From: Moritella viscosa
GTDB lineage: Bacteria > Pseudomonadota > Gammaproteobacteria > Enterobacterales > Moritellaceae
NCBI GenBank assembly: GCA_000953735.1
Contig: LN554852.1
Coordinates: 2,367,846-2,431,845 of the forward strand
DNA length: 64,000 bases
Direction: 5' to 3'
Positions 44,663-54,268 of the stretch are shown piece after piece. The position numbers were made by a program, and so were the translations under genes. Within the stretch, counting starts at the first letter, position 1. Each line of letters opens with the position of its first letter. Under the pieces are notes generated by a model that saw only the letters and a list, made by a program, of their open reading frames with translations, did not search any database and had not been told where the DNA came from.

Positions 44663-44905
44663 TTACTCTTCTTTATTTATCTCATTATAAAAATTAGGCA
44701 AGTTGGTGCTGGAGATAACGTCAAGCACGATACCTACGCAAAAAAAGAAGAATGATGATGCTGCGAAACTAGCTTTATACACCTTCGATAAATCATCCAT
44801 ATATATGAGCAGTATACCTGCACAAAGAATAGCCATTACAAAGCTGCACCGATAGGTGAATGCTGATAGTTTCTGTAATATATGTTTCTCTCTGACTGGC
44901 TGCAT
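44663..44905 (-). CDS. Small two-helix membrane protein, unknown function
   Basis: This 80-aa protein has two hydrophobic segments (FVMAILCAGILLIYM near residues 22-36 and AASSFFFFCVGIVLDVI near 48-64) and charged ends. I do not recognise a family. The ribosome-binding site (GAGA) is modest. It is convergent with the broken chemoreceptor gene and divergent from the endonuclease gene. Confidence 0.55.
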   Translation of the reverse strand: MQPVREKHILQKLSAFTYRCSFVMAILCAGILLIYMDDLSKVYKASFAASSFFFFCVGIVLDVISSTNLPNFYNEINKEE

Positions 44906-45130
44906 TAGTTATTTCTCATTGATGTGATTTCAATATCCTAAGTGTAATCATGAACGTTGAATGGTGCATTGACTTTAGTCAACTATGACTAGTTGATATT
45001 TACACTATATCTCTCGTTTTAGCTTAAAATAACAAAGGAAACTTGATAACTTTTATATGTGCAATACATGTCATTTTATTTTTATGCAATATGTATATAT
45101 TGTCAGCTCAAATAAAAATAAGGTAAGTCT

Positions 45131-46762
45131 ATGAAATATGAAATTTTATCTCTTTCTATAGCACTATGTGCTTTACAAGGTGTATCCGCGCAAGTTAATA
45201 ATGGTGATTTTGAGCAATGGAGCGGAAATACTCCTGAGGGGTGGTCTACTATAGATAGTGGTTTAAGTGTATTCGCCTCATCTGAACAAACAAAAACGGG
45301 GGCACACTCGGCAAAGATAATCGTCAATACTGGTACTCAAAGTAATACTGATTTCTTACAATCCGTAGGTGTGACAAAGGGCACCACTTATCATTTTTCT
45401 ACGTCGATCTTTCACACAGAAGGCAAGGTAAAAGCCCGTTTGTATGTCGATGGCTATCGTGATTACAGCATTCCAACTAAAACTAATGAGTGGCAAAATA
45501 TTAGTTATAGCTACATAGCAACAGCAAGTAAGGATATTGTTGTAGGCGTGCGCTTTTATGATATCGCTGGTTTTGATGGTTCAGAAGCTGTTTATTTAGA
45601 TAATTTCCAACCGACAGAATCAACCTCGATACCACCAACCCCACCTGCAAGTTGTAGTGATGCGACAGCGACATTTACATTGGTGACAGACAACTATGCA
45701 TCTGAAACTAGTTGGGTACTAAAGAATAGTGCCAGTGATGTAGTGTTTTCTGGCTCTGGTTATAATAATGATACAACCAATATTAAATCTATGTGCTTAG
45801 TTGATGGTGATTATACCTTTGAAATCAGTGATTCGTATGGCGATGGTATTTGCTGTAATTCCGGTAATGGTTCTTTCAAGATTGTATCTAATAATAAATT
45901 ACTTATTTCTGGTGGTGAATTTCAAAAAGTTAAGACTGTCAGTTTCAATATTGGTAATGCTGAACCTACGCTACCAACTAAGCCTCCCGTGTTTGATACT
46001 TACTATAAACAAGCTGAAGGGCTAACTGGATTTCCACTAAAGTCAGCACTTTATAATATAATCAGTAACCATAACAGCCAAGGCTATGGTCGAATTTGGG
46101 ATTTAGTCAAAGTTGCAGACGTGGATTCTTTTTATGAAAAAGATGGTTCAATTTTAGACATGTACTCTGAAAAACCTGTGACTAAAGACAATATTAACTT
46201 TACTAAAGTGGTTGATCAATGTGGTCAATATAAACAAGAAGGTGGTTGCTATAACCGTGAACATTCATTTCCTAAAAGTTGGTTTGGCGGTAAAGTTGAA
46301 CCGATGAACTCAGATGGACATCATCTTTTTGCTACGGATGGTTTTGTTAATTCGAAGCGAAGTAACTGGCCATTTGGTGAAGTAGGTCGTGCAACTTATA
46401 CATCAAGTAACGGTTCTAAATTAGGAACTGCTCGTTCAGGTCTAGGTTATTCAGGTGCAGTGTTTGAACCTATTGATGAATTTAAAGGAGATTTTGCCCG
46501 TGCATATTTCTATATGGCCACGCGTTATGAAAATGAAATTGCAAGTTGGGAAGGTAATAGCAGGAATGCTAATGAGGTACTTAACGGTACAAATACTACC
46601 GTATTCGAACCATGGTTGCTGGATATGCTGAAACGCTGGCATAAAAATGATCCAGTTAGCCAAAAAGAAGTTATTCGAAATCAAGCTGTGTTTGATTTTC
46701 AAGAAAATAGAAATCCATTTGTGGATCATCCAGAATTTGTAAACGCTATTTGGGGGCTTTAG
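45131..46762 (+). CDS. Secreted endonuclease I family nuclease with two N-terminal binding domains
   Basis: This 543-aa secreted protein has a signal peptide (cleavage near VSAQ). Residues ~20-160 look like a CBM-type jelly roll (NGDFEQWSGNTPEGW ... YLDNFQ). A second domain (~175-280) carries SYGDGICCNSGNGSFKI, seen in many secreted marine proteins. A C-terminal endonuclease I domain includes CYNREHSFPKSWFGG, which supplies the catalytic histidine, and DGHHLFATDGFVNSKRSN. It should degrade extracellular DNA. Plain EndA nucleases are about half this size, so the binding domains probably tether it to a surface or polymer. Confidence 0.87.
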   Translation: MKYEILSLSIALCALQGVSAQVNNGDFEQWSGNTPEGWSTIDSGLSVFASSEQTKTGAHSAKIIVNTGTQSNTDFLQSVGVTKGTTYHFSTSIFHTEGKVKARLYVDGYRDYSIPTKTNEWQNISYSYIATASKDIVVGVRFYDIAGFDGSEAVYLDNFQPTESTSIPPTPPASCSDATATFTLVTDNYASETSWVLKNSASDVVFSGSGYNNDTTNIKSMCLVDGDYTFEISDSYGDGICCNSGNGSFKIVSNNKLLISGGEFQKVKTVSFNIGNAEPTLPTKPPVFDTYYKQAEGLTGFPLKSALYNIISNHNSQGYGRIWDLVKVADVDSFYEKDGSILDMYSEKPVTKDNINFTKVVDQCGQYKQEGGCYNREHSFPKSWFGGKVEPMNSDGHHLFATDGFVNSKRSNWPFGEVGRATYTSSNGSKLGTARSGLGYSGAVFEPIDEFKGDFARAYFYMATRYENEIASWEGNSRNANEVLNGTNTTVFEPWLLDMLKRWHKNDPVSQKEVIRNQAVFDFQENRNPFVDHPEFVNAIWGL

Positions 46763-47105
46763 TAATTATTCGCAGCCGTCATTAGTATTATATTTGAATT
46801 ACAAAGCCTCAATGAAAGTTGGGGCTTTGCTATTTATGGAATAACCTTTAAACATTTATTCTGTTTATATCTTATAAAGATCTGTGTAATTGATTTTAGT
46901 CGACCAATATTACCCTGTACTTTTGAGGTGAAGGGGAGGTAAGCAAGTCTACAGCTTAATAACATGCTGAAAGTGATTCACCAATCAAATAAAATTAAAA
47001 GAATGTGAATTTAATAACGTTTTATAATTTGTCTACTTGAATGGCTGCTTATTTTTGTTATCTATACACTTGCTGAAACGATTCAGCATGATAGAGGATA
47101 ATATT
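46763..47105. other. Intergenic region with terminator
   Basis: Apart from the terminator listed separately, this 343-base region shows no gene. GAGGA at its right end is the ribosome-binding site of the next gene. Confidence 0.4.
46802..46829 (+). terminator. Terminator of the endonuclease gene
   Basis: A stem starting CAAAGCCTCAA and ending TTGGGGCTTTG lies 40 bases after the stop codon. It differs from the hairpin at 44596-44623 at only two of 28 positions. Confidence 0.75.
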
Positions 47106-48335
47106 ATGAAGTTAATTTCTTTATTTACCACTTTGCTTCTTACTTTCCCAATAATTTCAAATTCATCAGAATTTATTCTTACGGATGCTAAGACTGGTGT
47201 AGATGTTGGTGATTGGACTATGAATAACATGAAGCTTGGTATTCAATCTAAAGTGGACTTTTCCATCGAGAAAAAACGTTTGTACGGTGGTAAGCAGGCG
47301 GGGGTTGATATTGTTATTGTGCGAAATGGTGAGATGGAGATTACTCTTGTTCCGACTCGAGGAATGGGGATCTTTAATGTTAAACAGAAAGATCAGCGCA
47401 TATTAGGTTGGGACTCGCCTGTAAAAGAAATTGTTAATCCTATTTTTATCGATCTGGAAAGTCGTAACGGAGTCGGGTGGTTAGATGGCTTTAATGAAAT
47501 GTTGGTTCGTTGTGGTTATGAATGGACTGGACATCCAGGCATTGATGATAATGGACAACTATTAAGTCTGCATGGGAGAGTGCAGAATACCCCTGCTTCT
47601 AACGTAAAAATTGTTATTGAAGATAATCCGCCTTACGCAATTTCTGTTATTGGGGAGGTCTCGGAGCTGACGTTTAAAAAATCGAATCTCGTTACGACAA
47701 CAAAATTTAGCATTATTCCTGGTAGTCAGTCATTTTCTGTTCATGACACCCTAACTAATAAATCTGATTATGATGACGAATATCAGGTTATTTATCATTC
47801 TAATTTTGGTTCTCCTATATTGGAAAAAGGTGCAAAATTTACCGCCGCTGTTAGTGAAATATCTCCTTTTAATAATTATGCGAAAGCTGGACTTAAAAAT
47901 TGGGGAACCTATTTAGGGCCAACAAAAAACTTTGATGAAATGGTTTTTAACTTCAAGCCAATAGGGGATGAAAATGGTAATACTCTGGCAGTATTACACA
48001 ACTCATTGGAAAATAAAGGGGTATCTGTTGCATACAATATTAAACAACTTCCTGTTCTTACCTTATGGAAGAATACAGATACGTTGAATCAGGGGTATGT
48101 AACGGGGATTGAACCAGGTACCAGTTATGCCTATAGCACTAAATATCAGCGACCACTGGGTTTAGTACCGAAAATTAAAGCAGGCCAGTCAAAGCAATTT
48201 GATGTGACTTATACTGTATTAAATAGCTCATTTGAGGTGAAGTCAGCCTTGGGGAAAGTGTTGGAAATACAGGGTAATCAGGTAATTAAATTAATTGAAC
48301 AACCAATTGTCGACCTAACGAATATAAGCGAATAG
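47106..48335 (+). CDS. Exported DUF4432 family (aldose 1-epimerase-like) protein
   Basis: This 409-aa protein starts at 47106 (MKLISLFTTLLL) behind GAGGA; the frame also opens at 47037. A signal peptide ends near ISNSSE. The body resembles the galactose-mutarotase-like DUF4432 family: LVPTRGMGIFNV, GWLDGFNEMLVRCG, LSLHGRVQN and YQVIYHSNFGSP. The fold binds sugars, but the reaction is unknown. An exported form is unusual in that family. It lies between a DNase gene and a chemoreceptor gene. Confidence 0.78.
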   Translation: MKLISLFTTLLLTFPIISNSSEFILTDAKTGVDVGDWTMNNMKLGIQSKVDFSIEKKRLYGGKQAGVDIVIVRNGEMEITLVPTRGMGIFNVKQKDQRILGWDSPVKEIVNPIFIDLESRNGVGWLDGFNEMLVRCGYEWTGHPGIDDNGQLLSLHGRVQNTPASNVKIVIEDNPPYAISVIGEVSELTFKKSNLVTTTKFSIIPGSQSFSVHDTLTNKSDYDDEYQVIYHSNFGSPILEKGAKFTAAVSEISPFNNYAKAGLKNWGTYLGPTKNFDEMVFNFKPIGDENGNTLAVLHNSLENKGVSVAYNIKQLPVLTLWKNTDTLNQGYVTGIEPGTSYAYSTKYQRPLGLVPKIKAGQSKQFDVTYTVLNSSFEVKSALGKVLEIQGNQVIKLIEQPIVDLTNISE

Positions 48336-48529
48336 CAGTGACTACATCTGATAAGCAGAACTTTGAATTCGCAATTGGAAGGTCGTTGATAATTAGGGGG
48401 TTACTGATTTTATCAATGGTTGTGTAAACCGATTAAATTGTCGATAACTCTCTATTTATACTTACTAAAATAAATCATAACCTTAATTTAAGGTTAGGCC
48501 ATTATCAATATAATTAAAAGGAGGTGGTT

Positions 48530-50419
48530 GTGAGTGCTAAATATAAACTCATGCTGTCCATTGGTATTTTAATTGCTGTTATTGTTACAGTTTTATCCAT
48601 ACTGGGTTATACCCAAATTAATAACTCGTCAACCCGTGATTACCGTAATACTCTATCTAGCAAATCATTTTTAGTTGCAAAAGGCGTTGAAGGTAAAATT
48701 GAAAGCTACTTTGTTGCATTGGAAAGTTTATCAGCGACATTGGAGATTCAACAAAATAAAGTCATGGTAGATGACAGAGTTATCGAATTGCTTATCGAGA
48801 ATAAGAATCGCATGGAAGTACTCAATTTTTTTGTTAGCTTACCTGATGGTACAACATATGGTGCGTCTAATAAGGGGGAAATTCCTAACTTTAATGCTAA
48901 GCAACTGCAGCGTGAATGGTTTATTAATGGAATGTCTGGAGTCGATAGAACAGTAACCAATCCATTTATGGCTACGACGGGCCATTTAACTATGGCAATG
49001 GTGACGCCTTTGAAGCAAAACGGTGAGGTTATCGCAGTAATAGGTATGAGCCTTAAAATGAGTGATATAACTGACTATGTTAATGAACTATCCTCAGAGC
49101 CTAATTTATTCGTTGCTAGAAAGGATGGTTTTTTGATGGCTGCTAGTGATCCTCAATCCATTGGTAAGAACCTTTTTGATTTACGCCCTAGCTATAAAGA
49201 ATACGCAGATAAAAGTAGTAGCGAGCATTCATATACTGTACCTGAGAAAGGTGACCTCTATGTCGTATCATCAAAAATTGATTCATTGAATTGGACTGTT
49301 TGGGCTTGGGCAACGTGGGATAATATAAATGCGACGTCTGATGCTGCTGTTAAGACCAATTTTATTTCTGGCATGATATTTATTGTATTGGGTATTTTTA
49401 TTATTCACTATCTTATCAGTAAGTTAATGTATCTTCCGGTAGGAGGAGAGCCAAAAGACATTGAAGATTTAGTTGATAAAATTGCGAGTGGTGATTTAAC
49501 TAATGTCCCTCAGCTTGATGTGGATAGTGTTGGTATCTATCGCTCGACGATTATTATGGCACATAACCTTAAAGGTATTATTTCTGATATAAATAAATCC
49601 TCTAATGAGCTTCTCAATGCATCGACTCAATTGGGAGATTCATCAGGAAAAGTAGACCGTTCTTCTAAATCTCAAATGATACAGCTGGAGTTAGTCGCTA
49701 CTGCAATGAATGAAATGACAACGACAGTAGTTGAAGTCGCTCAGAATGCGGTTGAAGCATCACGATCTTCAAATGATGCTAGCGAAAGTTCAAAGCAAGG
49801 TTTAGATGTTGTGGCTCAAATGAATGAGGAAATTACCAAATTGGTGGGTAGTATTGGTAATGTGCAGAAAGTTATAGCAAGTGTTCATACTGAAACTAAA
49901 AATGTTGGTGGAATACTAGATGTGATCCGTGGGATTGCTGATCAGACTAATTTACTTGCGCTAAATGCAGCCATTGAGGCAGCCCGTGCTGGTGAGTATG
50001 GCCGAGGCTTTGCTGTTGTCGCAGATGAAGTTAGGACTTTAGCTACAAAAACGCAAGAAAGTACTAATGAAATACAGACTATGATTGAATCGCTTCAAGA
50101 ACAGGCCTCTCACTCTGTTCGTTTGATGTACGAGAACGTATCTAGTGCAGAGATAACATTAGCCAAGTCAGATGAGGCAAGCAGTTCTTTGGCTCTAATT
50201 GAAAGGAAAATTCAGCTCATTCAAGATATGAATCATCAGATAGCAACTGCTGCAGAAGAGCAATCTCAAGTTGCGGCCGAAATAAATGAAAATGTGGTAA
50301 ATGTAAACGACTTAGTGGTAAGCACTACTGAAGATGTACAGGAAAATGTGGATATAGCAGATAACCTGAATAATATGGCAACTCGACTTAGTGATGCTAT
50401 TCGTACATTTAGAATGTAG
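48530..50419 (+). CDS. dCache-type methyl-accepting chemotaxis protein
   Basis: This 629-aa chemoreceptor has TM1 ([21 protein letters not shown]), a periplasmic Cache sensor (residues ~35-270, with EWFINGMSG and [12 protein letters not shown]), TM2 ([19 protein letters not shown]) and a signalling domain with the intact tip [20 protein letters not shown] start at the GTG at 48530, since AAAGGAGG lies 6 bases upstream and it aligns with the ATG of the paralogue at 42660. It appears to be the intact copy of that broken gene. The ligand may be an amino acid or small organic acid, as common for dCache receptors, but this is not shown. Confidence 0.92.
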   Translation: MSAKYKLMLSIGILIAVIVTVLSILGYTQINNSSTRDYRNTLSSKSFLVAKGVEGKIESYFVALESLSATLEIQQNKVMVDDRVIELLIENKNRMEVLNFFVSLPDGTTYGASNKGEIPNFNAKQLQREWFINGMSGVDRTVTNPFMATTGHLTMAMVTPLKQNGEVIAVIGMSLKMSDITDYVNELSSEPNLFVARKDGFLMAASDPQSIGKNLFDLRPSYKEYADKSSSEHSYTVPEKGDLYVVSSKIDSLNWTVWAWATWDNINATSDAAVKTNFISGMIFIVLGIFIIHYLISKLMYLPVGGEPKDIEDLVDKIASGDLTNVPQLDVDSVGIYRSTIIMAHNLKGIISDINKSSNELLNASTQLGDSSGKVDRSSKSQMIQLELVATAMNEMTTTVVEVAQNAVEASRSSNDASESSKQGLDVVAQMNEEITKLVGSIGNVQKVIASVHTETKNVGGILDVIRGIADQTNLLALNAAIEAARAGEYGRGFAVVADEVRTLATKTQESTNEIQTMIESLQEQASHSVRLMYENVSSAEITLAKSDEASSSLALIERKIQLIQDMNHQIATAAEEQSQVAAEINENVVNVNDLVVSTTEDVQENVDIADNLNNMATRLSDAIRTFRM

Positions 50420-50875
50420 AGTAACCATATAATGAATAAAATACTTTATTATTAACAGATAAGTATTAAATTTAGTCGATTACGCGAGTACCTAATCACC
50501 TTGAAAATATATTAATACCTTGTATCCCTAATCAGACTAGGTATTAATATAATCAACTACAACATATTCAATAACTCCATTTTCGCCATTAATAAATTCA
50601 AATAGCCCATGCCAATCTAAAATATCTTCCCGTTAACTCAATCATTTTTGACATTTTTTTTTACATTCCCTTTATATTACAAGTGATTACAATTAATACA
50701 AAGCCTTACATTCTTGTGGTTGACCAAAAGGTTACCTACCCATTAAATTATGGATGCAGGTGCGAGGAACCCATTAAGAGATGTGTGCTCGTATTGTGCT
50801 TTTAGTTGTTATATTTCAGCTAATAAATCCATTGTATTTGTTATCAATTTACAATCCTATTAAAGGAAATTATTC
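50420..50875. promoter_or_regulatory. Region with a 12-bp inverted repeat
   Basis: ATATTAATACCT (50509-50520) and AGGTATTAATAT (50539-50550) form a perfect 12-bp inverted repeat with an 18-base spacer. TTGACA at 50648-50653 and TATATT at 50673-50678 are a weak promoter candidate with a long 19-base spacer. The next gene has AAAGGAAA before its start. Confidence 0.4.
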
Positions 50876-51811
50876 ATGAATTTAAATAAAACACTTATTG
50901 CTATTGCTATCGCATTTACTTTTAATGCACATGCTTATGATAACTATTCATTGTTTTCTGACGGAATTGATCAGAATTTGGTTACGGCGAATTTAAGCCG
51001 CTTGGTTAAACTTACCAAAGGGGATGAAGTAAAGTCGGCTTATGTTTACGATGATAATGGTCGTATTACTCAACGTGATTATACAGACAGTACATTTGAT
51101 TACACGTATAACTCAGACGGAACTATAAAATCAGCCCGTGCGCTGATGAAGCGAAACCCTAATAGTTTTATAAAACATACCAAAGAAAACTTCATCTCTG
51201 AGTATATATACGATAGTGAAGGTAAAGTTATTCGTGAAGATAAGAAGGTTTTTAATGATTTAGATACTAACTTTGAGGGTGTTCCCAAAGCTACTTATCA
51301 AATTATGTATTTGTATAACAATACTGGACAATTGACGACGCGTGATCAGGTTTTACAAAGTGGTGAATTAGGTGTGAACCTCAAGGTAAATTATACCTAT
51401 TATGATAATGGTCGTTTGAAAGACATTCAGGAAATAAAAGCCTCGTTAGAGTCTCATAAGAACACTCTACTGTTGAAATATTACGAAAATGGAGAAATAA
51501 AACAGGCTACTCAAACAATATTCGGTAGCGGGACGAAGACGTTCGACATCGAGTACGTTACAGACTTATCTATGATTTATGGCGTATATTATGTAGATCC
51601 GCTTAAAGAGTGGAAAGTAGATATGGACTTTTTTGGACTTGCATTTCATCCAATTAAGAAATTAACTGAGACAGCTGGTGATGTGATAACAAGTTATGAT
51701 TATACCTATCAGAATGATGATAGTGATTTTCTGGCAGATACACTATCATTGAAAGTTGTGTCTAAACATTACAAATTTAATAATGAGTATAAAATGACTA
51801 ATCAGCCATAA
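50876..51811 (+). CDS. Secreted protein with YD/RHS-like repeats
   Basis: This 311-aa protein has a signal peptide (MNLNKTLIAIAIAFTFNAHA). Repeats of the type YVYDDNGRITQRDYT, YTYNSDGTIKSA, YIYDSEGKVIRED, YLYNNTGQLTTRD and YTYYDNGRLKD follow. These resemble the YD repeats of RHS proteins and form beta-hairpin strips that often bind carbohydrate. No toxin or RHS core is present and the length is short. Function is unknown and the protein is probably periplasmic or secreted. Confidence 0.7.
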   Translation: MNLNKTLIAIAIAFTFNAHAYDNYSLFSDGIDQNLVTANLSRLVKLTKGDEVKSAYVYDDNGRITQRDYTDSTFDYTYNSDGTIKSARALMKRNPNSFIKHTKENFISEYIYDSEGKVIREDKKVFNDLDTNFEGVPKATYQIMYLYNNTGQLTTRDQVLQSGELGVNLKVNYTYYDNGRLKDIQEIKASLESHKNTLLLKYYENGEIKQATQTIFGSGTKTFDIEYVTDLSMIYGVYYVDPLKEWKVDMDFFGLAFHPIKKLTETAGDVITSYDYTYQNDDSDFLADTLSLKVVSKHYKFNNEYKMTNQP

Positions 51812-52177
51812 ATTGAAAAACAATTACTTTAGTAAAAGTCAGAGTGTTAAGCGAAGTTAATGCTTTTGGTGAGGCAGGGTTAGCTACGAATTGAAGCCAA
51901 CCCTGCCACTTAGATTTGCTATATTACGAATTTAATTGAGCTAAAACAGCACGTATAATCCCATCAGATAAATTACCAACCTCTTCTAACCATGAACAAA
52001 AGATTTTATTGATATGATATCAGCTGTGGACATAACCCCAATACTTCAATAAACATGACAATATGCATAAAGAACACGACAGAATTGTCGAGCTTTATAC
52101 GTTTATATACCTTTATATGAGATTCTTGAAAAGAACAGTATTTACTGAATAAGAAAATTACTTATGTAAGGAAAGAT
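51812..52177. other. Intergenic region with hairpin terminator
   Basis: Besides the hairpin at 51873-51907, nothing clear is seen here. A GTAAGGAAAG ribosome-binding site ends the region. Confidence 0.4.
51873..51907 (+). terminator. Probable terminator of the YD-repeat gene
   Basis: GGCAGGGTT (51873-51881) pairs perfectly with AACCCTGCC (51899-51907). The 17-base loop contains a further AGC/GCT-type pairing. No clear T-run follows. Confidence 0.55.
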
Positions 52178-52378
52178 ATGATACGTAAATATGCAATATT
52201 TAGTAAAAACTATCCGGTGTTGCACCTATTTATTTGCAGTTTTTTATTGTTGTTGATAACAGTGCTAATTTATTCTTGCCTGTATTTTGAGAATATTGAA
52301 TTATTAATTACGATGCCTTTTATTGGATTTATAATATTGTTTTTTGGACATGCTTCAAAATATAAGAAATATTTTTAA
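52178..52378 (+). CDS. Small membrane protein, unknown function
   Basis: This 66-aa protein has two strongly hydrophobic segments (LHLFICSFLLLLITVLIYSC and LLITMPFIGFIILFFGHA) and basic ends, so it is probably an inner-membrane hairpin. AAGGAAAG precedes the ATG at good spacing. No family is recognised. Confidence 0.55.
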   Translation: MIRKYAIFSKNYPVLHLFICSFLLLLITVLIYSCLYFENIELLITMPFIGFIILFFGHASKYKKYF

Positions 52379-52568
52379 AAGGTCAGGGTGATATTGTGGG
52401 CTCTGAATATAAAAAGTTCCTATAGTTATTCACAGTGATTCGTTTGTTCTATCCCACTTGGCTTTGTATCTAAAAATTAAAATAAAGCGTTGAAATTGAA
52501 TTAGGTATACTACATAATGATATTGATTCCTATTCGCGTTTGTGGTCGGGTAGATAAAGAGGTGAAAA

Positions 52569-52706
52569 ATGGTAAATCCTATCAAGTTGATGCTCTGTGA
52601 TCTTGAAACAAAATCAGCTGAATCTAAAAATGAAGATCGAGATACCGAACAGATTATAAGAAAAATGGAAATAATTATTGAGGAGCTCCTCCAGGGACAT
52701 GGTTAA
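52569..52706 (+). CDS. Small ORF, 45 aa, unknown function
   Basis: An ATG with AAGAGGTG at good spacing opens a 45-codon frame (MVNPIKLMLCDLETKSAESK ... IIIEELLQGHG) rich in Glu and Lys, probably helical. It is not recognised as any family. The ribosome-binding site and the hairpin after it (52826-52853) are the only support. Confidence 0.4.
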   Translation: MVNPIKLMLCDLETKSAESKNEDRDTEQIIRKMEIIIEELLQGHG

Positions 52707-52825
52707 TTAAACCTTATCTGTACGATGTTGAGCTGTATCAACTTCAAATGAACCATAACAAAAGTACCCAACACTACGTACGTATTGATTGATGATGACA
52801 GTTGCTTTTTGTTGTAGGCTGTCTG

Positions 52826-52853
52826 ACATGAGGGCGAGCTACTGCCCTCATGT
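52826..52853. terminator. Strong hairpin, likely terminator
   Basis: ACATGAGGGC (52826-52835) pairs perfectly with GCCCTCATGT (52844-52853) around an 8-base loop. It sits between a small plus-strand ORF and the end of a minus-strand gene remnant. Confidence 0.55.
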
Positions 52854-52882
52854 CCCAACACCGCATTTTTATTTTTCAATAT

Positions 52883-53577
52883 TTAAATTAAATCTTCTTG
52901 CCCTTTATCTGCTTTTGTTAACAGACTCTCCGCTTTTTGAATTACTTTTGACCCTGATTTGATTTTACCTGTCACAATTAGTTTTAAGTAACGATTTGCT
53001 AAGTCTCGGCGTAGCTTGATTAAAGGTTTAAAATTGACGGGTAGTGATTTCTTATACGTGTCTTGTTGATTATAAATTTGGTCTAATGTTCGCTGACTTG
53101 TCGCTACTTTCACTGTAGCAATCCATGTATCAAATCTATCTCGATAAAATGGCTCAGCAGCATCGAAAGGAAACTCACCCATTTTGTCCGAGGTTTTATA
53201 ATTGGTCAGTATTTTGATTGCAGAGGTTAATTCTGGCTGTTTCAATAATATTTGTAACTCAGGAACTGAATCTTTAAACAGTAGCTTACCCGGTGCAATT
53301 AATGTATTGATCACAGTATAGTTATAATTTTTTATAGCTATGTCTAGTTGTTTACAATATAAATCTACAGCTTGCTCTGAAGGGACAATCTTATAATCCG
53401 TATTAACTTATTTCATATCCTGACGTAGTGTGAATATATCGGTGCCATCGCTGTCAGGTAGATAGTTTGCACGCAGAAGACGTTGCTCAATACTCGCAAG
53501 CAATATTGCTCTTGCTGACTCTCTTTGGTCTTCAACAAATAGCCCATATCGGTAAGTTTAATCGAGTCTAGATATAA
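52883..53577 (-). pseudogene. Remnant of an unrecognised gene (frameshift, in-frame TAA, 5' end lost)
   Basis: The minus-strand frame 53314-52883 (MINTLIAPGKLLFKD...) continues upstream in the same phase as VNTDYKIVPSEQAVDLYCKQ, across a TAA at 53408-53410, into YGLFVEDQRESARAILLASI and RLLRANYLPDSDGTD. Further upstream the sense shifts by one base to LDSIKLTD near 53550-53567, then stops making sense at about 53577. I do not recognise the family. The coding-like sequence on both sides of the stop, plus the shift and missing start, indicate a decayed gene. The last 143 codons could still be translated from a GTG at 53314. Confidence 0.65.
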
Positions 53578-54021
53578 AATGATTCATTTGGGTTTGTTAA
53601 TGTGATCAGTCAACAACATCCTGCCGCGTACAGTTATATTTATAACGATACCGTCGGTACACTCGATTATATTTTAGTAGGCAGTGAAACTGCATCAAAA
53701 GTGGTCGATGCAAATGCTTGGCATATCAATGCATCAGAATCAAAGTTGTTTGAGTATTCGTCAAAATATACTGCAGACTTAGCTAAGTACCCTGATTTAT
53801 TTCGGTCGTCAGATCATGAACCAGCTATTGTCATTTTGGATGTATTAGGTGATGCAGACCAACCAACGCCACCGTCTGGTACTGATGACACAACAAGTAA
53901 GGATAATGACGAAGACGAATGGTATGGCGGCTCAACAGGCTTATTATCACTTGGTTTCTTAACCAGTTTTGCTTTGTTTCGACGCTTCGGTCAACGGTAT
54001 ATTAGGATGAACAGAGAATAA
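53578..54021 (+). pseudogene. C-terminal remnant of an ExeM-like extracellular endonuclease
   Basis: The frame opens right after a TAA at 53575-53577 and reads NDSFGFVNVISQQHPAAYSY, GTLDYILVGSETASK and FRSSDHEPAIVILDV. This matches the end of the endonuclease/exonuclease/phosphatase domain of ExeM-type secreted DNases. The SDHEP segment holds the conserved catalytic His. A Thr/Asp-rich linker and a GlyGly-CTERM-like tail follow (YGGSTGLLSLGFLTSFALF then RR), used for surface sorting. More than half of the enzyme is missing at the 5' end. Confidence 0.75.
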
Positions 54022-54025
54022 AATA

Positions 54026-54069
54026 TGAGGTTATACCTGTAGAATCATTGGGTATAACCTCATTATTTT
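54026..54069 (+). terminator. Terminator of the ExeM-like remnant
   Basis: A perfect 12-bp stem (TGAGGTTATACC / GGTATAACCTCA) with a 13-base loop is followed by TTATTTT. Its survival fits a formerly functional gene. Confidence 0.85.
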
Positions 54070-54268
54070 GATTTGTATTTACTCATTCACAGGTAAGCCA
54101 CATGTCGATGGAACCACTGCCGTTTTTGCAGGGAAATATATGATATTAAGTATTAAAAAGTAAGATCGAATAACATTACCGCAAGGTTTGATCGATTTCA
54201 CTAACTTAATAGGGCATAAATACGCTAAAATAGTCGGCTATTATCTTATTTCTGAGCTTTATATATTA

